From Arthrobacter jinronghuae (GTDB lineage: Bacteria; Actinomycetota; Actinomycetes; Actinomycetales; Micrococcaceae), in contig NZ_CP104263.1 in the NCBI RefSeq assembly GCF_025244825.1, forward strand, positions 2,790,001-2,854,000: DNA of 64,000 nucleotides. The letters are read 5' to 3'. Below are positions 1-8,455 of this stretch, one piece after another. A program made the translations under genes and the position numbers. Every line of letters begins with the position of its first letter. Position 1 is the first letter of the stretch. Under the pieces are notes generated by a model. It did not search any database, was not told where the DNA came from, and saw nothing but the letters and a program-made list of their open reading frames with translations.

Positions 1-262
1 TGGACACAGCCTCGCGGACACCCGCCACGGCGTTGCCGATCCGGGCTTCTGCTGCCTCGGCCTGCAGCGCGAGGGTGTTCAGCCACAGCTCCCCCAACGC
101 CTGGGCCACGGCGCCCGTGCCACCGGGTCCGCAGGCCGTCTGGGCGTCCGCCACTGCGTTCTGCAAAGCTGTCAGTGCCGCCGGGCGCCCCGGATCGCTT
201 TCCACCTGCCCAAGAACCCGGGCGCACCCCTCCGGATTCACGTCGTAGCCGCTCAACGGCAT
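1..262 (-). CDS. Small hypothetical protein, C-terminus cut by window edge
   Basis: The reading frame starts with ATG at 262 (MPLSGYDVNPEGCARVLGQ) and runs off the left edge, so 87 residues are visible. It has no signal peptide or membrane segment. The visible part is Ala/Gln-rich and predicted helical, ending in a long amphipathic stretch (ELWLNTLALQAEAAEARIG...). This resembles the small helical WXG100/ESX-like proteins common in actinobacteria, but no WxG motif is visible, so the family is a guess. It is too short to have been picked up by length-based ORF calling at the edge. A 22-bp palindrome lies 75 bases upstream of its start (337-358). Confidence 0.55.
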   Translation of the reverse strand, partial: MPLSGYDVNPEGCARVLGQVESDPGRPAALTALQNAVADAQTACGPGGTGAVAQALGELWLNTLALQAEAAEARIGNAVAGVREAVS

Positions 263-336
263 AATCCCCACTCCCCCGTTATCCCGTAATGCTGAAGACT
301 TCTGCACCCTAAGGTACAAGAAATAAAACATTGCGC

Positions 337-358
337 CCATGGGGAGAACTACCCATGG
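337..358. promoter_or_regulatory. 22-bp palindromic element, copy 1
   Basis: A 7-bp inverted repeat (CCATGGG ... CCCATGG) flanks an 8-base centre ending in AGAACTA. An almost identical element (21 of 22 bases) occurs at 8938-8959. It lies 75 bases upstream of the minus-strand gene ending at 262 and 143 bases upstream of the plus-strand gene at 502. The symmetry and position suggest a binding site for a dimeric regulator. No regulator is identified. The rest of the 263-501 gap shows no gene. Confidence 0.5.
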
Positions 359-501
359 ACGGCCGGGGTTCCGCCGGAAAAAGAAGCGCGGACCAAACTG
401 CGCCCGGGACGCAGCCAATATGGACCGGCCCCGTTGCGCCCTGCCGGAGGGTTCTCCTACGTTGAGAGACCCACACACCGGTCTCTTGGGAAGGACCTGC
501 G

Positions 502-804
502 ATGGAGTCCAAACTGCGCGTAGCTGTCCGGCTTGATCTGGACGCGCGTCAGGCATGCCTTGAGGTGCATGGGCGGGTCACCGAGCAGAACTGCAGGGTC
601 CTGTACGTGCTGGCCAGACGTGCCAACGCTGCCCTTCCCGGCCTGTTCGTGGTTTTGGACCTTCAGAAAGCCTCCGCAACCGACGGGGCACTGGCGGCAC
701 TGTCGCACAGTTCGGAAACCGGGCACCTGCCCGTGCTGACCGGCGGGCTGATCCAGGGAACGTTTGCACCCCGCCAGTTAAGCGTCCTCGCCCCGGCTGC
801 ATAG
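502..804 (+). CDS. Hypothetical protein, possibly STAS-like
   Basis: A 100-residue soluble protein starting at ATG 502 with GGAAGGACC just upstream. The pattern of a short beta strand (ACLEVHGRVTEQN), an alpha helix (CRVLYVLARRANAALP) and a strong hydrophobic strand (LFVVLDLQKASATD) resembles the core of STAS/anti-anti-sigma domains. The usual phosphorylatable Ser in a DSSG-type motif is missing, so a phosphorylation-controlled anti-sigma antagonist role is not supported. It is read alone on the plus strand and convergent with the membrane-protein gene that follows. Confidence is good that it is a gene and low for any function. Confidence 0.6.
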   Translation: MESKLRVAVRLDLDARQACLEVHGRVTEQNCRVLYVLARRANAALPGLFVVLDLQKASATDGALAALSHSSETGHLPVLTGGLIQGTFAPRQLSVLAPAA

Positions 805-814
805 CCCCCGCCGG

Positions 815-1204
815 TTACCTACCGCCTCCGCTGGCCTGCCTCGCCGCTTCTTCCATGCGCCGACGCCGTGCGGCTCTCTTTTCATCTCGTATCCACTGCG
901 GCTGGAGGAACGGCGGCATCCAGAAACTGCCCAGGACCCCCAATATTCCAGCAATGAACATCAGAAGGATCAAGAACATGGTCACCAGCGCGTTTAGCCC
1001 ACCGTCCATGGCGAACTGCGTCAGCGGCATCAGAATAAAAGCCGCACCAAGGTACGTTATGGCAAGCGCCGGCTCCCCGGACATCACAATGTTGAGACCG
1101 GTCCGATAGTGGCGGAACCTGCCGTTGTAAACGAGGAGACCGCAAAGCATAAGAATGATTCCCATCGGAATCAGAATCAATGCCACGAGAGTATCGGCGT
1201 TCAT
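815..1204 (-). CDS. Small integral membrane protein (paralogue of the 8452-8793 gene)
   Basis: A 129-residue protein with about four hydrophobic helices (roughly 5-27, 45-63, 72-95 and a short one), then a very basic tail (RDEKRAARRRRMEEAARQ). A motif Y-x-G-R-[FW]-R after the first helix and F-W-x-P-x-F-x-x-P-x-W near the C-terminus are shared with the product of 8452-8793, so the two are paralogues. The function is unknown. It lies 53 bases downstream of the MalY-type lyase gene on the same strand and could be cotranscribed with it. Confidence 0.7.
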   Translation of the reverse strand: MNADTLVALILIPMGIILMLCGLLVYNGRFRHYRTGLNIVMSGEPALAITYLGAAFILMPLTQFAMDGGLNALVTMFLILLMFIAGILGVLGSFWMPPFLQPQWIRDEKRAARRRRMEEAARQASGGGR

Positions 1205-1257
1205 CTATTCAGCACTCATTCAATTTGTTGTAACTCCAGGAGACACACGTGCGCGGG

Positions 1258-2433
1258 TCAGCCTAATATATTCCGCCGGCCCGCCTGGCCTGCCACTGCG
1301 GCGAGCCGCCCCACGGCCTCGGCCAGCACCTCCGGGGAGCAGGCGAAGTTCAGCCGGACAAATCCGGCGCCCTGGTGCCCGAACCGCGGCCCCGGCTCCA
1401 GCGCCACCCGTGCCTGTTCCAGGGCCACCGCCGCGGGATCGTCTCCCCAGCCCAGAGCCCGCAAATCCAGCCAGGCGAGGTAGCCGGCCGACGGCGGGCG
1501 GTACCCCACGCCCGGCAACCGCTCCGCCAAAAGCTCAGCCAACAGGCGCCGGTTCGCGGCCAAGGATTCCATCACCCCGGCAAGCCAGGCACCGCCGTCG
1601 TTATAGGCCGCCGCCGTGGCATGCAGGCCGAGGATGCTGGTGCGGGCGGAGACTTCCTCGGGCATGGACGCCAGCATCAACCGGGTCCGGTCGCTTTGGC
1701 CGATCATCACCGCGCACTTGGTACCGGCAATATTCCACGCCTTGCTGGCGGCCGTGACGCAGAGGCCGTATTCCCGTGCGTTCTCCGAGACGGTGAGGTA
1801 CGGAGTGAACTCCCCGGGCGCGTAGGTCAACGGTGCGTGGATCTCGTCGCTGATCACGGCCACGCCGTACTTCGCTGAGAGGTCCGCGAGCGCCCGCAGG
1901 GTCTCGGCCGAGTGAACCAGTCCCAGCGGATTGTGCGGGTTGCACAGCAGCAGGGCGTCCGCGCCGCGGGCAAAGGCCCGCTCCAGCCCGGGCAGGTCCA
2001 GTTCCCAGCCCTCACCGTTCAACAGGAGCGGAACCTCCACCACCGAGGAGTCCGCTTCCAGCGGCAGCTCAAAGAACGGCGGGTAGACCGGCGGAGTGAT
2101 GACCACGCTGCCTTCCGCGGGTACTGCCCGCCGCAGGCATTCCACAATCGCCACGCTCACATCCGTGGTGCTCCGCACGTCATCCGGATCCACCGCCCAG
2201 GCCCAGGTCCGGGCGGCAAACCCCGCGAAGGCCTGCGCCACCGGCGCAGGCCCGGCGATATACCCGGTGTCCGAGGCCAGCACCCGGTCGATGATGGCCC
2301 GCTGCACCGGTTCCGCCAGCGGGTAATCCATTTCGGCCACGAACAGCGGCAGCACGTCGGCCGGATAGGTCTGCCATTTGTAACTGGTGCGTGCCCGCAG
2401 TGCAGCCAGCGGCTCGGCGGCGATCTTCGTCAT
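1258..2433 (-). CDS. malY: MalY/PatB-type PLP-dependent C-S lyase / aminotransferase
   Basis: A 391-residue fold-type I PLP enzyme. Seen in sequence: NPHNPLG (165-171), DEIHA (196-200) with the Asp and His expected to contact the cofactor, and the Schiff-base lysine K231 in SKAWNIAGTK. These match the MalY/PatB (cystathionine beta-lyase-like) group rather than classical aspartate aminotransferases. Family members cleave cystathionine or related cysteine conjugates to a thiol, pyruvate and ammonia in the cytosol. ATG at 2433 is chosen because MTKIAAEP begins the family-typical N-terminus (SYKWQTYPADVLPLFVAEMDY); the open frame extends upstream only by chance. It is divergent from the methyltransferase at 2488, leaving 54 bases for both promoters. 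Confidence 0.85.
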   Translation of the reverse strand: MTKIAAEPLAALRARTSYKWQTYPADVLPLFVAEMDYPLAEPVQRAIIDRVLASDTGYIAGPAPVAQAFAGFAARTWAWAVDPDDVRSTTDVSVAIVECLRRAVPAEGSVVITPPVYPPFFELPLEADSSVVEVPLLLNGEGWELDLPGLERAFARGADALLLCNPHNPLGLVHSAETLRALADLSAKYGVAVISDEIHAPLTYAPGEFTPYLTVSENAREYGLCVTAASKAWNIAGTKCAVMIGQSDRTRLMLASMPEEVSARTSILGLHATAAAYNDGGAWLAGVMESLAANRRLLAELLAERLPGVGYRPPSAGYLAWLDLRALGWGDDPAAVALEQARVALEPGPRFGHQGAGFVRLNFACSPEVLAEAVGRLAAVAGQAGRRNILG

Positions 2434-2487
2434 GCCGCCCAACCTACAGCTAACGTGCCCGCGGGCAGAACAACTAGGCTGGAGGGC

Positions 2488-3717
2488 ATGCCCGATACTT
2501 CCCTTGCCCATGTTCTGACCCCCGAGGGATGGCAGCTGCTGAACTCGCTTCCCCCGTATCTCGAATCCGAGTCCCTGAAGCTGAACACGGATCTGCGCAA
2601 GGCCGGGCATTCCCCGGAGCTGGTGGCCGCTGTGCTGACCCAGGCGAAGCTGCGGATGAAGGCCCGGGCGAAGTTCGGCCCGTTCGCCGAGCACATGGTC
2701 TTCACGCAGCCCGGCCTGGAGCAGGCCACCCGGCTGAACGTGGCCGCACTGCACGCCCGCCGCTATCAGGAGGCCGGACTGGAGAAGGTGGCGGACCTCG
2801 GCTGCGGAATCGGTGCCGATTCCCTCGCCCTGGCTACCCTGGACCGGCAGGTGACCGCCGTCGAACTGGATGAGATCACCGCTGCGGCAGCCACCATCAA
2901 CCTCATGCCCTGGCCGGAAGCAACGGTGGTCCAGGGCCGCGCCGAGGAATTCGACCTGACCGGGTTCGACGGCGTGTGGCTGGATCCGGCGCGCAGGACC
3001 ACGTCGACGTCGGGCACCACCCGCATCTTCGACCCGGAGGCCTTCTCCCCTCCCCTGTCCTTTGTGGAGTCCCTGGCGGATTCCGGCCTCCCCGTCGGCG
3101 TGAAGATGGGTCCCGGCATCCCGCACGAAGCAGTGCCGGCCGGCTGCGAGGCGCAGTGGGTGTCCGTGGACGGCGACGTCACCGAGGCGACCCTGTGGTT
3201 CAACGCGCTGCGCCGCGAGGGCGTCCGGCGTGCCGCCCTGGTGATCGGTTCCGGCGGCGCAGCCGAGCTGACCTCCCCGGTGGACTACGACGCCGCCGCC
3301 CAGGACGTGGGAACCGGCCCCGCCGAGGGCTACCTGTACGAGCCCGACGGCGCGGTGATCCGGGCCGGGCTGGTGGCCGACGTCGCGGCCACCCTGGACG
3401 GGCATCTCCTGGATCCGCATATCGCCTACATCTGCGCCCCTGAACTGCGCGATACCCCGTTTGCCCGGGCCTACCGCATCCTCGAAGTCCGCCCGTACAA
3501 CGTGAAGGCGTTGAAGGCCTGGGTCCGGGAAAACCGGATCGGTGTGCTGGACATCAAGAAGCGGGGAATGTCAGTGACGCCGGAGGAGCTGCGCAAGGCC
3601 CTGCTCACCGGCTCGGGGAAGGGGGGAAACCGGGGGGAAAAGAAAGCCACGCTGGTCCTCACCCGGATCGGCGAGGACCGCGTGGCCCTGGTGGTGGAAC
3701 CGGTTCCCTCCGCATAG
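2488..3717 (+). CDS. Class I SAM methyltransferase with C-terminal THUMP-like domain
   Basis: A 409-residue protein. SAM-binding motif I is VADLGCGIGAD (101-111), with the acidic ribose contact in AVELDE (125-129) and a WLDPARR motif (164-170) typical of this actinobacterial family. The C-terminal part (about 325-405, RAYRILEVRPYNVKALKAW ... DIKKRGMSVTPEELRKAL) matches the THUMP-like domain, suggesting an RNA substrate; the exact target is unknown. ATG 2488 is preceded by GGAGGGC and gives the normal N-terminus. A much longer upstream open frame overlaps the opposite-strand lyase and is rejected. It converges with the shikimate-dehydrogenase-like gene. Confidence 0.82.
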   Translation: MPDTSLAHVLTPEGWQLLNSLPPYLESESLKLNTDLRKAGHSPELVAAVLTQAKLRMKARAKFGPFAEHMVFTQPGLEQATRLNVAALHARRYQEAGLEKVADLGCGIGADSLALATLDRQVTAVELDEITAAAATINLMPWPEATVVQGRAEEFDLTGFDGVWLDPARRTTSTSGTTRIFDPEAFSPPLSFVESLADSGLPVGVKMGPGIPHEAVPAGCEAQWVSVDGDVTEATLWFNALRREGVRRAALVIGSGGAAELTSPVDYDAAAQDVGTGPAEGYLYEPDGAVIRAGLVADVAATLDGHLLDPHIAYICAPELRDTPFARAYRILEVRPYNVKALKAWVRENRIGVLDIKKRGMSVTPEELRKALLTGSGKGGNRGEKKATLVLTRIGEDRVALVVEPVPSA

Positions 3718-3747
3718 GCGGTGCGGGCGCCGGCTCGGCAAAACGGG

Positions 3748-4560
3748 TCAGGAACGGGAGAACTCGCTGGCTTCGCGCACCTGCTCCGGCGTCGGGCGCA
3801 CCCCCGTGTAGAGCACGAACTGTTCCTCGGCCTGGATGGCAATGACTTCCGCTCCGGTGATCACCGGTTTTCCGGCGGCGCGGGCGGCAGCGATCAGCGG
3901 GGTTTCCGCGGGCAGCGCGACGACGTCGAACACCACCCGTGCGGCGGCCACGGCGTCGTCGCCGAAGGACTGCACGTCCTCGTCCTGCCCGGACATGCCC
4001 AGCGGGGTGACGTTGATGAGCAGATCCGCCGTGGACGTGCCGGGCTCCGCCTGCCAGGCGAAGTCGTAAAGGTCGGCAAGCGCACGGCCGGTGGCCTCGT
4101 TGCGGGCAACCACCGTGACATCGGAGAACCCCGCGTCCCGCAGGGCTGCGGCCACCGCCTTGGCCATGCCGCCGGATCCGCGCAGCAGCACCGAGTGCGT
4201 GGCCGGCACCCGGTGGTCCCGCAGCAGCCGGGCGATGGCCAGGTAATCGGTGTTGTAGGCGGTGAGCACGCCGTCGTCGTTGACTATCGTGTTCACCGAT
4301 TCGATGGCCTTCGCGGACGGATCCATCCGGTCCACGAGCGCAATCACTTCTTCCTTGTACGGCATGGACACGGCGCAGCCGCGGATCGGCAGGCCGCGCA
4401 CCCCGGCAATGGCCTGTGCCAGGTCCGCGGGGGCGAACGCCTTGTACACGTAGTTCAGGCCCAGCTGGTCATACAGGTAGTTGTGGAAACGCGTACCGAT
4501 GTTGCTGGGCCGCGCGGCCAGGGAAATGCACAGGGTCATGTCTTTGTTCAGGATCGGCAT
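3748..4560 (-). CDS. Shikimate dehydrogenase-like protein, HI0607 (SDH-L) subfamily
   Basis: A 270-residue NAD(P)-dependent dehydrogenase. The N-terminal substrate domain holds the catalytic pair K69 (in AVSMPYKE) and D105 (in AYNTDYLAI); the Rossmann loop GSGGMAK is at 128-134. The N-terminus (SLAARPSNIGTRFHNYLYDQLGLNY) is close to Haemophilus HI0607. That subfamily has an altered substrate pocket and weak or no typical shikimate activity, so this is probably not the main AroE. It stands alone, divergent from the glutamate-cysteine ligase gene. The physiological substrate is unknown. Confidence 0.82.
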   Translation of the reverse strand: MPILNKDMTLCISLAARPSNIGTRFHNYLYDQLGLNYVYKAFAPADLAQAIAGVRGLPIRGCAVSMPYKEEVIALVDRMDPSAKAIESVNTIVNDDGVLTAYNTDYLAIARLLRDHRVPATHSVLLRGSGGMAKAVAAALRDAGFSDVTVVARNEATGRALADLYDFAWQAEPGTSTADLLINVTPLGMSGQDEDVQSFGDDAVAAARVVFDVVALPAETPLIAAARAAGKPVITGAEVIAIQAEEQFVLYTGVRPTPEQVREASEFSRS

Positions 4561-4720
4561 TCCCCCATTATGTCTGCGGCTGCCCGCTGCGTTCGATTTC
4601 CCGGCGTGTTCGGGGCCGAGGCCCGGAGCAGGCGTCGCGCGGCTATAGGATTGGTACGGTTCTCAACGCAAAGATGCGGGTCCGAGTACTTCAGTGGTAA
4701 CGCATAAAGCAGGAGACAGT

Positions 4721-5866
4721 TTGGAAATCGAGTTCGCCAAGTCGGCCCAGTCAACATTGGGAGTCGAGTGGGAGCTGGCCCTTGTGGACGGCACTACGGG
4801 AGACCTGGTCTCCGTGGCGGATGAGGTGCTGCGCGGCGTGAACGTCAATGACCCCGCCCTGCATGAAGATGACGAACATCCGCACATCAAGCAGGAACTG
4901 CTGGAAAACACCGTTGAACTGGTGACCGGGATCTGCGGCACCGTCGCGGAGGCCAAGGCGGATCTTGCCCGTTCACTCGCTGCGGTCCGGCGGGTGACCG
5001 ACCCGATGGGCGTCGAACTGTTCTGCGCAGGTTCCCACCCGTTCAGCACACCGCGTTCGCAGCCGGTCACGGACAAGGAACGCTACGCCAAACTCATTGA
5101 CCGGACCCAGTGGTGGGGCCAGCAGATGCTCATTTACGGGGTACACGTCCATGTGGGACTGGACAGCCGGGACAAGGTGCTGCCCGTGCTGGACGGGCTG
5201 GTGAACTACTTCCCGCATTTCCAGGCCCTGTCCGCCTCCTCCCCGTTCTGGTCCGGGGAAGACACCGGCTACGCCTCGCAGCGCGCCCTGATGTTCCAGC
5301 AGCTGCCCACCGCGGGCCTTCCGTTCCAGTTCGGCTCCTGGGCCGAGTACGAGTCCTACGTCCAGGACATGTTCACCACCGGTGTCATCGACTCGATCAG
5401 TGAAATCCGGTGGGACATCCGGCCCGTTCCGGGGCTGGGCACCATCGAGATGCGCGTCTGCGACGGGTTGGCGGACATCCAGGACGTGGGGGCCATCGCC
5501 GCACTCACGCAGTGCCTGGTTCACGAGTTCTCCTCGATCATCGACGCCGGCGGCACCATCCCCACCATGCCGCCCTGGCACGTCCAGGAAAACAAGTGGC
5601 GTGCGGCGCGGTACGGCCTGGAAGCCATCGTGATCCTCGATGCCGAGGGCAACGAAAAGCTGGTCACCGACCACCTGCTCGAGGACGTCCTGCCCCGGCT
5701 GGCACCGATCGCCGCCGAACTGGGCTGCAGCGCCGAACTGGCCGACGTCCGGACCATCATCGAGCGCGGCGCCGGATACCAGCAGCAGCGCCGGGTAGCG
5801 GAAGAGAACGACGGCGACCTGCGCGCCGTCGTCTTCGACGGTATCCGCCGGCTGCGCGGCGCCTAG
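4721..5866 (+). CDS. ybdK: YbdK-type carboxylate-amine ligase (glutamate-cysteine ligase GCS2 family)
   Basis: A 381-residue ATP-dependent ligase of the GCS2 family. Recognisable blocks are the N-terminal STLGVEWELALVD, HIKQELLENTVELVTG, YGVHVHVG and DIRPVPGLGTIEMRVCD. In the family it joins glutamate to cysteine, usually weakly. A TTG start at 4721 is chosen because AGGAG sits 5 bases upstream (4711-4715) and it gives the family N-terminus MEIEFAKSAQS; GTG at 4694 would add nine residues but lacks a clear ribosome site. No glutathione synthetase gene is adjacent, and Micrococcaceae normally use mycothiol, so the true role is uncertain. Confidence 0.85.
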   Translation: MEIEFAKSAQSTLGVEWELALVDGTTGDLVSVADEVLRGVNVNDPALHEDDEHPHIKQELLENTVELVTGICGTVAEAKADLARSLAAVRRVTDPMGVELFCAGSHPFSTPRSQPVTDKERYAKLIDRTQWWGQQMLIYGVHVHVGLDSRDKVLPVLDGLVNYFPHFQALSASSPFWSGEDTGYASQRALMFQQLPTAGLPFQFGSWAEYESYVQDMFTTGVIDSISEIRWDIRPVPGLGTIEMRVCDGLADIQDVGAIAALTQCLVHEFSSIIDAGGTIPTMPPWHVQENKWRAARYGLEAIVILDAEGNEKLVTDHLLEDVLPRLAPIAAELGCSAELADVRTIIERGAGYQQQRRVAEENDGDLRAVVFDGIRRLRGA

Positions 5867-5882
5867 GCTCCGTTTCCTGCGT

Positions 5883-5922
5883 ACGAAAGGGCCCCGGCGG
5901 TATTCCGCCGGGGCCCTTTCGT
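5883..5922. terminator. Bidirectional intrinsic terminator
   Basis: A perfect 18-bp stem (5883-5900 with 5905-5922) closes a 4-base TATT loop. It begins ACGAAAGGGCCCC, so each direction ends in a short CUUUCGU run. It sits between the convergent ybdK-like gene and tsaD and can serve both. Confidence 0.85.
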
Positions 5923-5973
5923 CGTCAGGCGCCGGAAGCGTACGTCAGCCGCCGGACCCGCCGGACCCGCCGG

Positions 5974-7056
5974 TCAGGCGCCGGCCGCCGCCACGTGAAT
6001 GCTGGTCACCGGGAGTGACGGATCCGTGCCGAAGCCGATCCCCGAGGGTTCGCCGCCGGCCATGACCACCTGCGCGCCGAGCGCGGCCACCATGGCGCCG
6101 TTGTCGGTGCACAGGGAAATCGGCGGGACCCGCAGTTTGATGCCCGCCGCGGAGCAGCGTTCCTCGGTCAGGGCGCGCAGCCTCGAGTTGGCCGCCACTC
6201 CCCCGCCCAGGAGCAGGTTGGTAATACCGTGCTCCGTGCAGGCCAGCACCGCCTTGGCGGTAATCACGTCCACCACGGCTTCCTGGAAGGACGCGGCAAT
6301 GTCGGCCACCGGAAGGTCCTGCCCGGCTGCCTCATACTGCTCCACGCAGCGGGCCACGGCCGTCTTGAGCCCGGAGAAGGACCAGTCGTAGCGGTGCGGC
6401 CCCGGCGCTTCGGCAGTGCCCATGTACTTGGGCTGGGTCAGTCCGCGCGGGAAGCGGATGGCCTTCGGGTTGCCTTCCCTCGCCAGCCGGTCAATGGCCG
6501 GTCCGCCGGGGTAGCCCAGCCCGAGGATGCGGGCCACCTTGTCATAAGCCTCGCCCGCGGCGTCGTCGATGGTGGAACCGAGCAGTTCCACATCGCTCGT
6601 GAGGTCGGCTACGCGAAGGATCTCGGTGTGCCCGCCGGAGACCAGCAGCGCCCCGAGGTTTTCCGGCAGGGCGCCGCCGTCGAGCACGCCCACCCCCACG
6701 TGGGCCACCAGATGGTTGATGGCGTAGAGCGGCTTGCCCGTGGCCAGGGCCAGAGCCTTCGCGGCGCTGACCCCCACCATCAGTGCCCCGGACAGGCCCG
6801 GGCCGGAGGTAACGGCAATAGCGTCAAGGTCGGCGAGCGTCACGCCCGCTTCGGCCAGGGCCGCCTGCAGTGCCGGGACCATGGCGTCCAGGTGCGCGCG
6901 AGAAGCAATCTCGGGGATAACGCCGCCGAACCGCACGTGTTCCTCCATCGAGGAGGACACCGTGTTGGTCAGCAGATCGGTCCCCCGGACAATTCCGATT
7001 CCCGTTTCGTCGCAGGAGGATTCGATGCCGAGCACCAGGGGGTCGGTGCGGTTCAT
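5974..7056 (-). CDS. tsaD: tRNA N6-adenosine threonylcarbamoyltransferase TsaD
   Basis: A 360-residue ASKHA-fold enzyme that transfers the threonylcarbamoyl group to A37 of ANN-decoding tRNAs. Seen: [11 protein letters not shown] at the N-terminus, the metal-binding HxxxH in [21 protein letters not shown], and the C-terminal [14 protein letters not shown]. The length is normal for the family. It starts at ATG 7056, overlapping the rimI stop by 4 bases (ATGA). It is the last gene of the tsaB-rimI-tsaD group and is followed by a strong terminator. Confidence 0.97.
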   Translation of the reverse strand: MNRTDPLVLGIESSCDETGIGIVRGTDLLTNTVSSSMEEHVRFGGVIPEIASRAHLDAMVPALQAALAEAGVTLADLDAIAVTSGPGLSGALMVGVSAAKALALATGKPLYAINHLVAHVGVGVLDGGALPENLGALLVSGGHTEILRVADLTSDVELLGSTIDDAAGEAYDKVARILGLGYPGGPAIDRLAREGNPKAIRFPRGLTQPKYMGTAEAPGPHRYDWSFSGLKTAVARCVEQYEAAGQDLPVADIAASFQEAVVDVITAKAVLACTEHGITNLLLGGGVAANSRLRALTEERCSAAGIKLRVPPISLCTDNGAMVAALGAQVVMAGGEPSGIGFGTDPSLPVTSIHVAAAGA

Positions 7057-7565
7057 TTACTGTCCTTCGTTTCTGTTGCAGTCCCGGTAACCGTCGGAGC
7101 GCCGGACCACTCGGCCAGGGGCAGGCGCATGATCAGCGCGGAGGCGCCGTCGCGGTAATAGCGCGGCCGGACATGGATCTGTTCGAAGCCGAACCAGCGG
7201 TACAGGCGCTGGGCGCGCGGGTTGTCGTCCCGCACTTCCAGGAGCACGTCCTCGGCGCCGCGCTGCTTGGCTTCGTCCACCAGGGTGGTGAGCAGCCGCG
7301 AACCGATGCCGGATCCTTCGTTTTCGGGCACGACGGCGATGGTCTGGACGTCCGCGATCGGCAGCACACACATCAGGCCGGCATAGCCGATGACGGTTCC
7401 GGCCGGGTCCACCGCCACGTAATAGGAGCGGGTGGACGTCTGGGCCAGCTCGTCGTGGAACATCTGCAGCGGCCACGCGTCGACGGGAAACAGGCGGCGT
7501 TCCAAGGCATCGACGGCGGGAATGTCGTCGACGTCCATCTGCCGGATGCGCACCGGCCCGGTCAC
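7053..7565 (-). CDS. rimI: Ribosomal protein-alanine N-acetyltransferase RimI-like (GNAT)
   Basis: A 170-residue GNAT acetyltransferase. The acetyl-CoA loop is visible as [15 protein letters not shown], followed by the strand/helix pair [24 protein letters not shown] typical of RimI. Family members acetylate the N-terminal alanine of S18, though in actinobacteria substrates may be broader. A GTG start at 7565 overlaps the tsaB stop (GTGA), and its own stop overlaps the tsaD start. The conserved tsaB-rimI-tsaD order supports the RimI assignment over a generic GNAT. Confidence 0.92.
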   Translation of the reverse strand: MTGPVRIRQMDVDDIPAVDALERRLFPVDAWPLQMFHDELAQTSTRSYYVAVDPAGTVIGYAGLMCVLPIADVQTIAVVPENEGSGIGSRLLTTLVDEAKQRGAEDVLLEVRDDNPRAQRLYRWFGFEQIHVRPRYYRDGASALIMRLPLAEWSGAPTVTGTATETKDSK

Positions 7566-8230
7566 AGTGCGCGCTTCCGCGGGCCGGGGACCTTGGCGTC
7601 GGATTCGCGCAGGTAGAGCGGGGTGCTGGGCAGCAGCGGCAGCCCGCGGACCAAACGGACGACGGCGGTGCGTCCCAGTGCGGCGGCGGTGGGCTGCGCG
7701 TCGGCGAAACCCTCCACGGCGTGCAGGGTGTCCGGGTACAGGCCGGCTCCTGCTCCGTACACGGGGAGCGCGGGAACCTCGCCGGGGGCGGTCACGTGCG
7801 GCCCGTCCAGCAGTTCCGGCGTGCCGCCGGTGCTGCGGTAAGCCGCCCAGTAGACCTCTTTGCGCCGGGCATCGGTGGCGACGGCGAACTCGTCAATGCC
7901 CAGGCGCCAGGCATCCAGGGCTGCGTCCACGGCAATCGCGTCCAGGCTCATCACCCCGTGCAGCGGCTTGTCCCAGGCGAAGGCGAGGGTTCGGGCGGTG
8001 GCGATTCCGGCGCGCAGGCCCGTGAAGGGGCCGGGACCTACCCCTACGACCACTGCATCCAGGTCCTGCCCGGCCATCCCGGCTTCGGCCAGCAGGCCGG
8101 CGATGCCTGGGGCGAGGACTTCGGCGTGGGAGCGGGTGTCTTCGGTGGCGAACGACGCCAGGATCTCTCCCTCCCCGCTGAGCAGTGCCGCACTGGCGAT
8201 GGCGGAGGTATCAATGGAGAGAATCAGCAC
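7562..8230 (-). CDS. tsaB: tRNA threonylcarbamoyladenosine biosynthesis protein TsaB
   Basis: A 222-residue inactive-type ASKHA protein that partners TsaD and TsaE in t6A synthesis. Diagnostic blocks are MLILSIDTSAIASAALL, RSHAEVLAPGIAGLL and VVVGVGPGPFTGLRAGIATARTLAF. The C-terminal half is divergent, as usual. It starts the translation-coupled tsaB-rimI-tsaD trio. The gene upstream on the same strand is a 65-codon candidate ORF ending at 8258, leaving 27 bases. Confidence 0.95.
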   Translation of the reverse strand: MLILSIDTSAIASAALLSGEGEILASFATEDTRSHAEVLAPGIAGLLAEAGMAGQDLDAVVVGVGPGPFTGLRAGIATARTLAFAWDKPLHGVMSLDAIAVDAALDAWRLGIDEFAVATDARRKEVYWAAYRSTGGTPELLDGPHVTAPGEVPALPVYGAGAGLYPDTLHAVEGFADAQPTAAALGRTAVVRLVRGLPLLPSTPLYLRESDAKVPGPRKRAL

Positions 8231-8257
8231 GGTTCCTATTCTACGGCGCTGCCCGGC

Positions 8258-8455
8258 TTACCTTTTTTCTGCTGCCGGCCGGGTGGGAACCGGAGCCGTC
8301 ACGCCCGCCAGGGCTGCCACGAGGGTGCGGTACATGGCACCCGCCGGCCACGCCCAAAGAACCGGACCCGATTCGCCGCGGGTGCTGCCGCACCGTCCCT
8401 CCGGTGTTTTCCCAGCCGGCCGGAACAGGCGGTTGCAGCGTCCGGTGTCGATCAT
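8258..8455 (-). CDS. Candidate 65-codon ORF coupled to the upstream membrane-protein gene
   Basis: ATG at 8455 overlaps the stop of the 8452-8793 gene in an ATGA arrangement, and the frame ends at TAA 8258. The 65 codons have mostly G or C at third positions, consistent with coding sequence here. The product (MIDTGRCNRLFRPAGKTPEG ... ALAGVTAPVPTRPAAEKR) has one weakly hydrophobic segment and two cysteines. I recognise no family. The overlap and codon bias are the only support; it could be chance in a GC-rich spacer before tsaB. Confidence 0.35.
   Translation of the reverse strand: MIDTGRCNRLFRPAGKTPEGRCGSTRGESGPVLWAWPAGAMYRTLVAALAGVTAPVPTRPAAEKR

Noticed and set aside
1912..2487. Upstream extension of the THUMP-like methyltransferase frame
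   Set aside because: It overlaps the MalY-type gene on the other strand and adds residues that do not match the family; ATG 2488 has a ribosome site.
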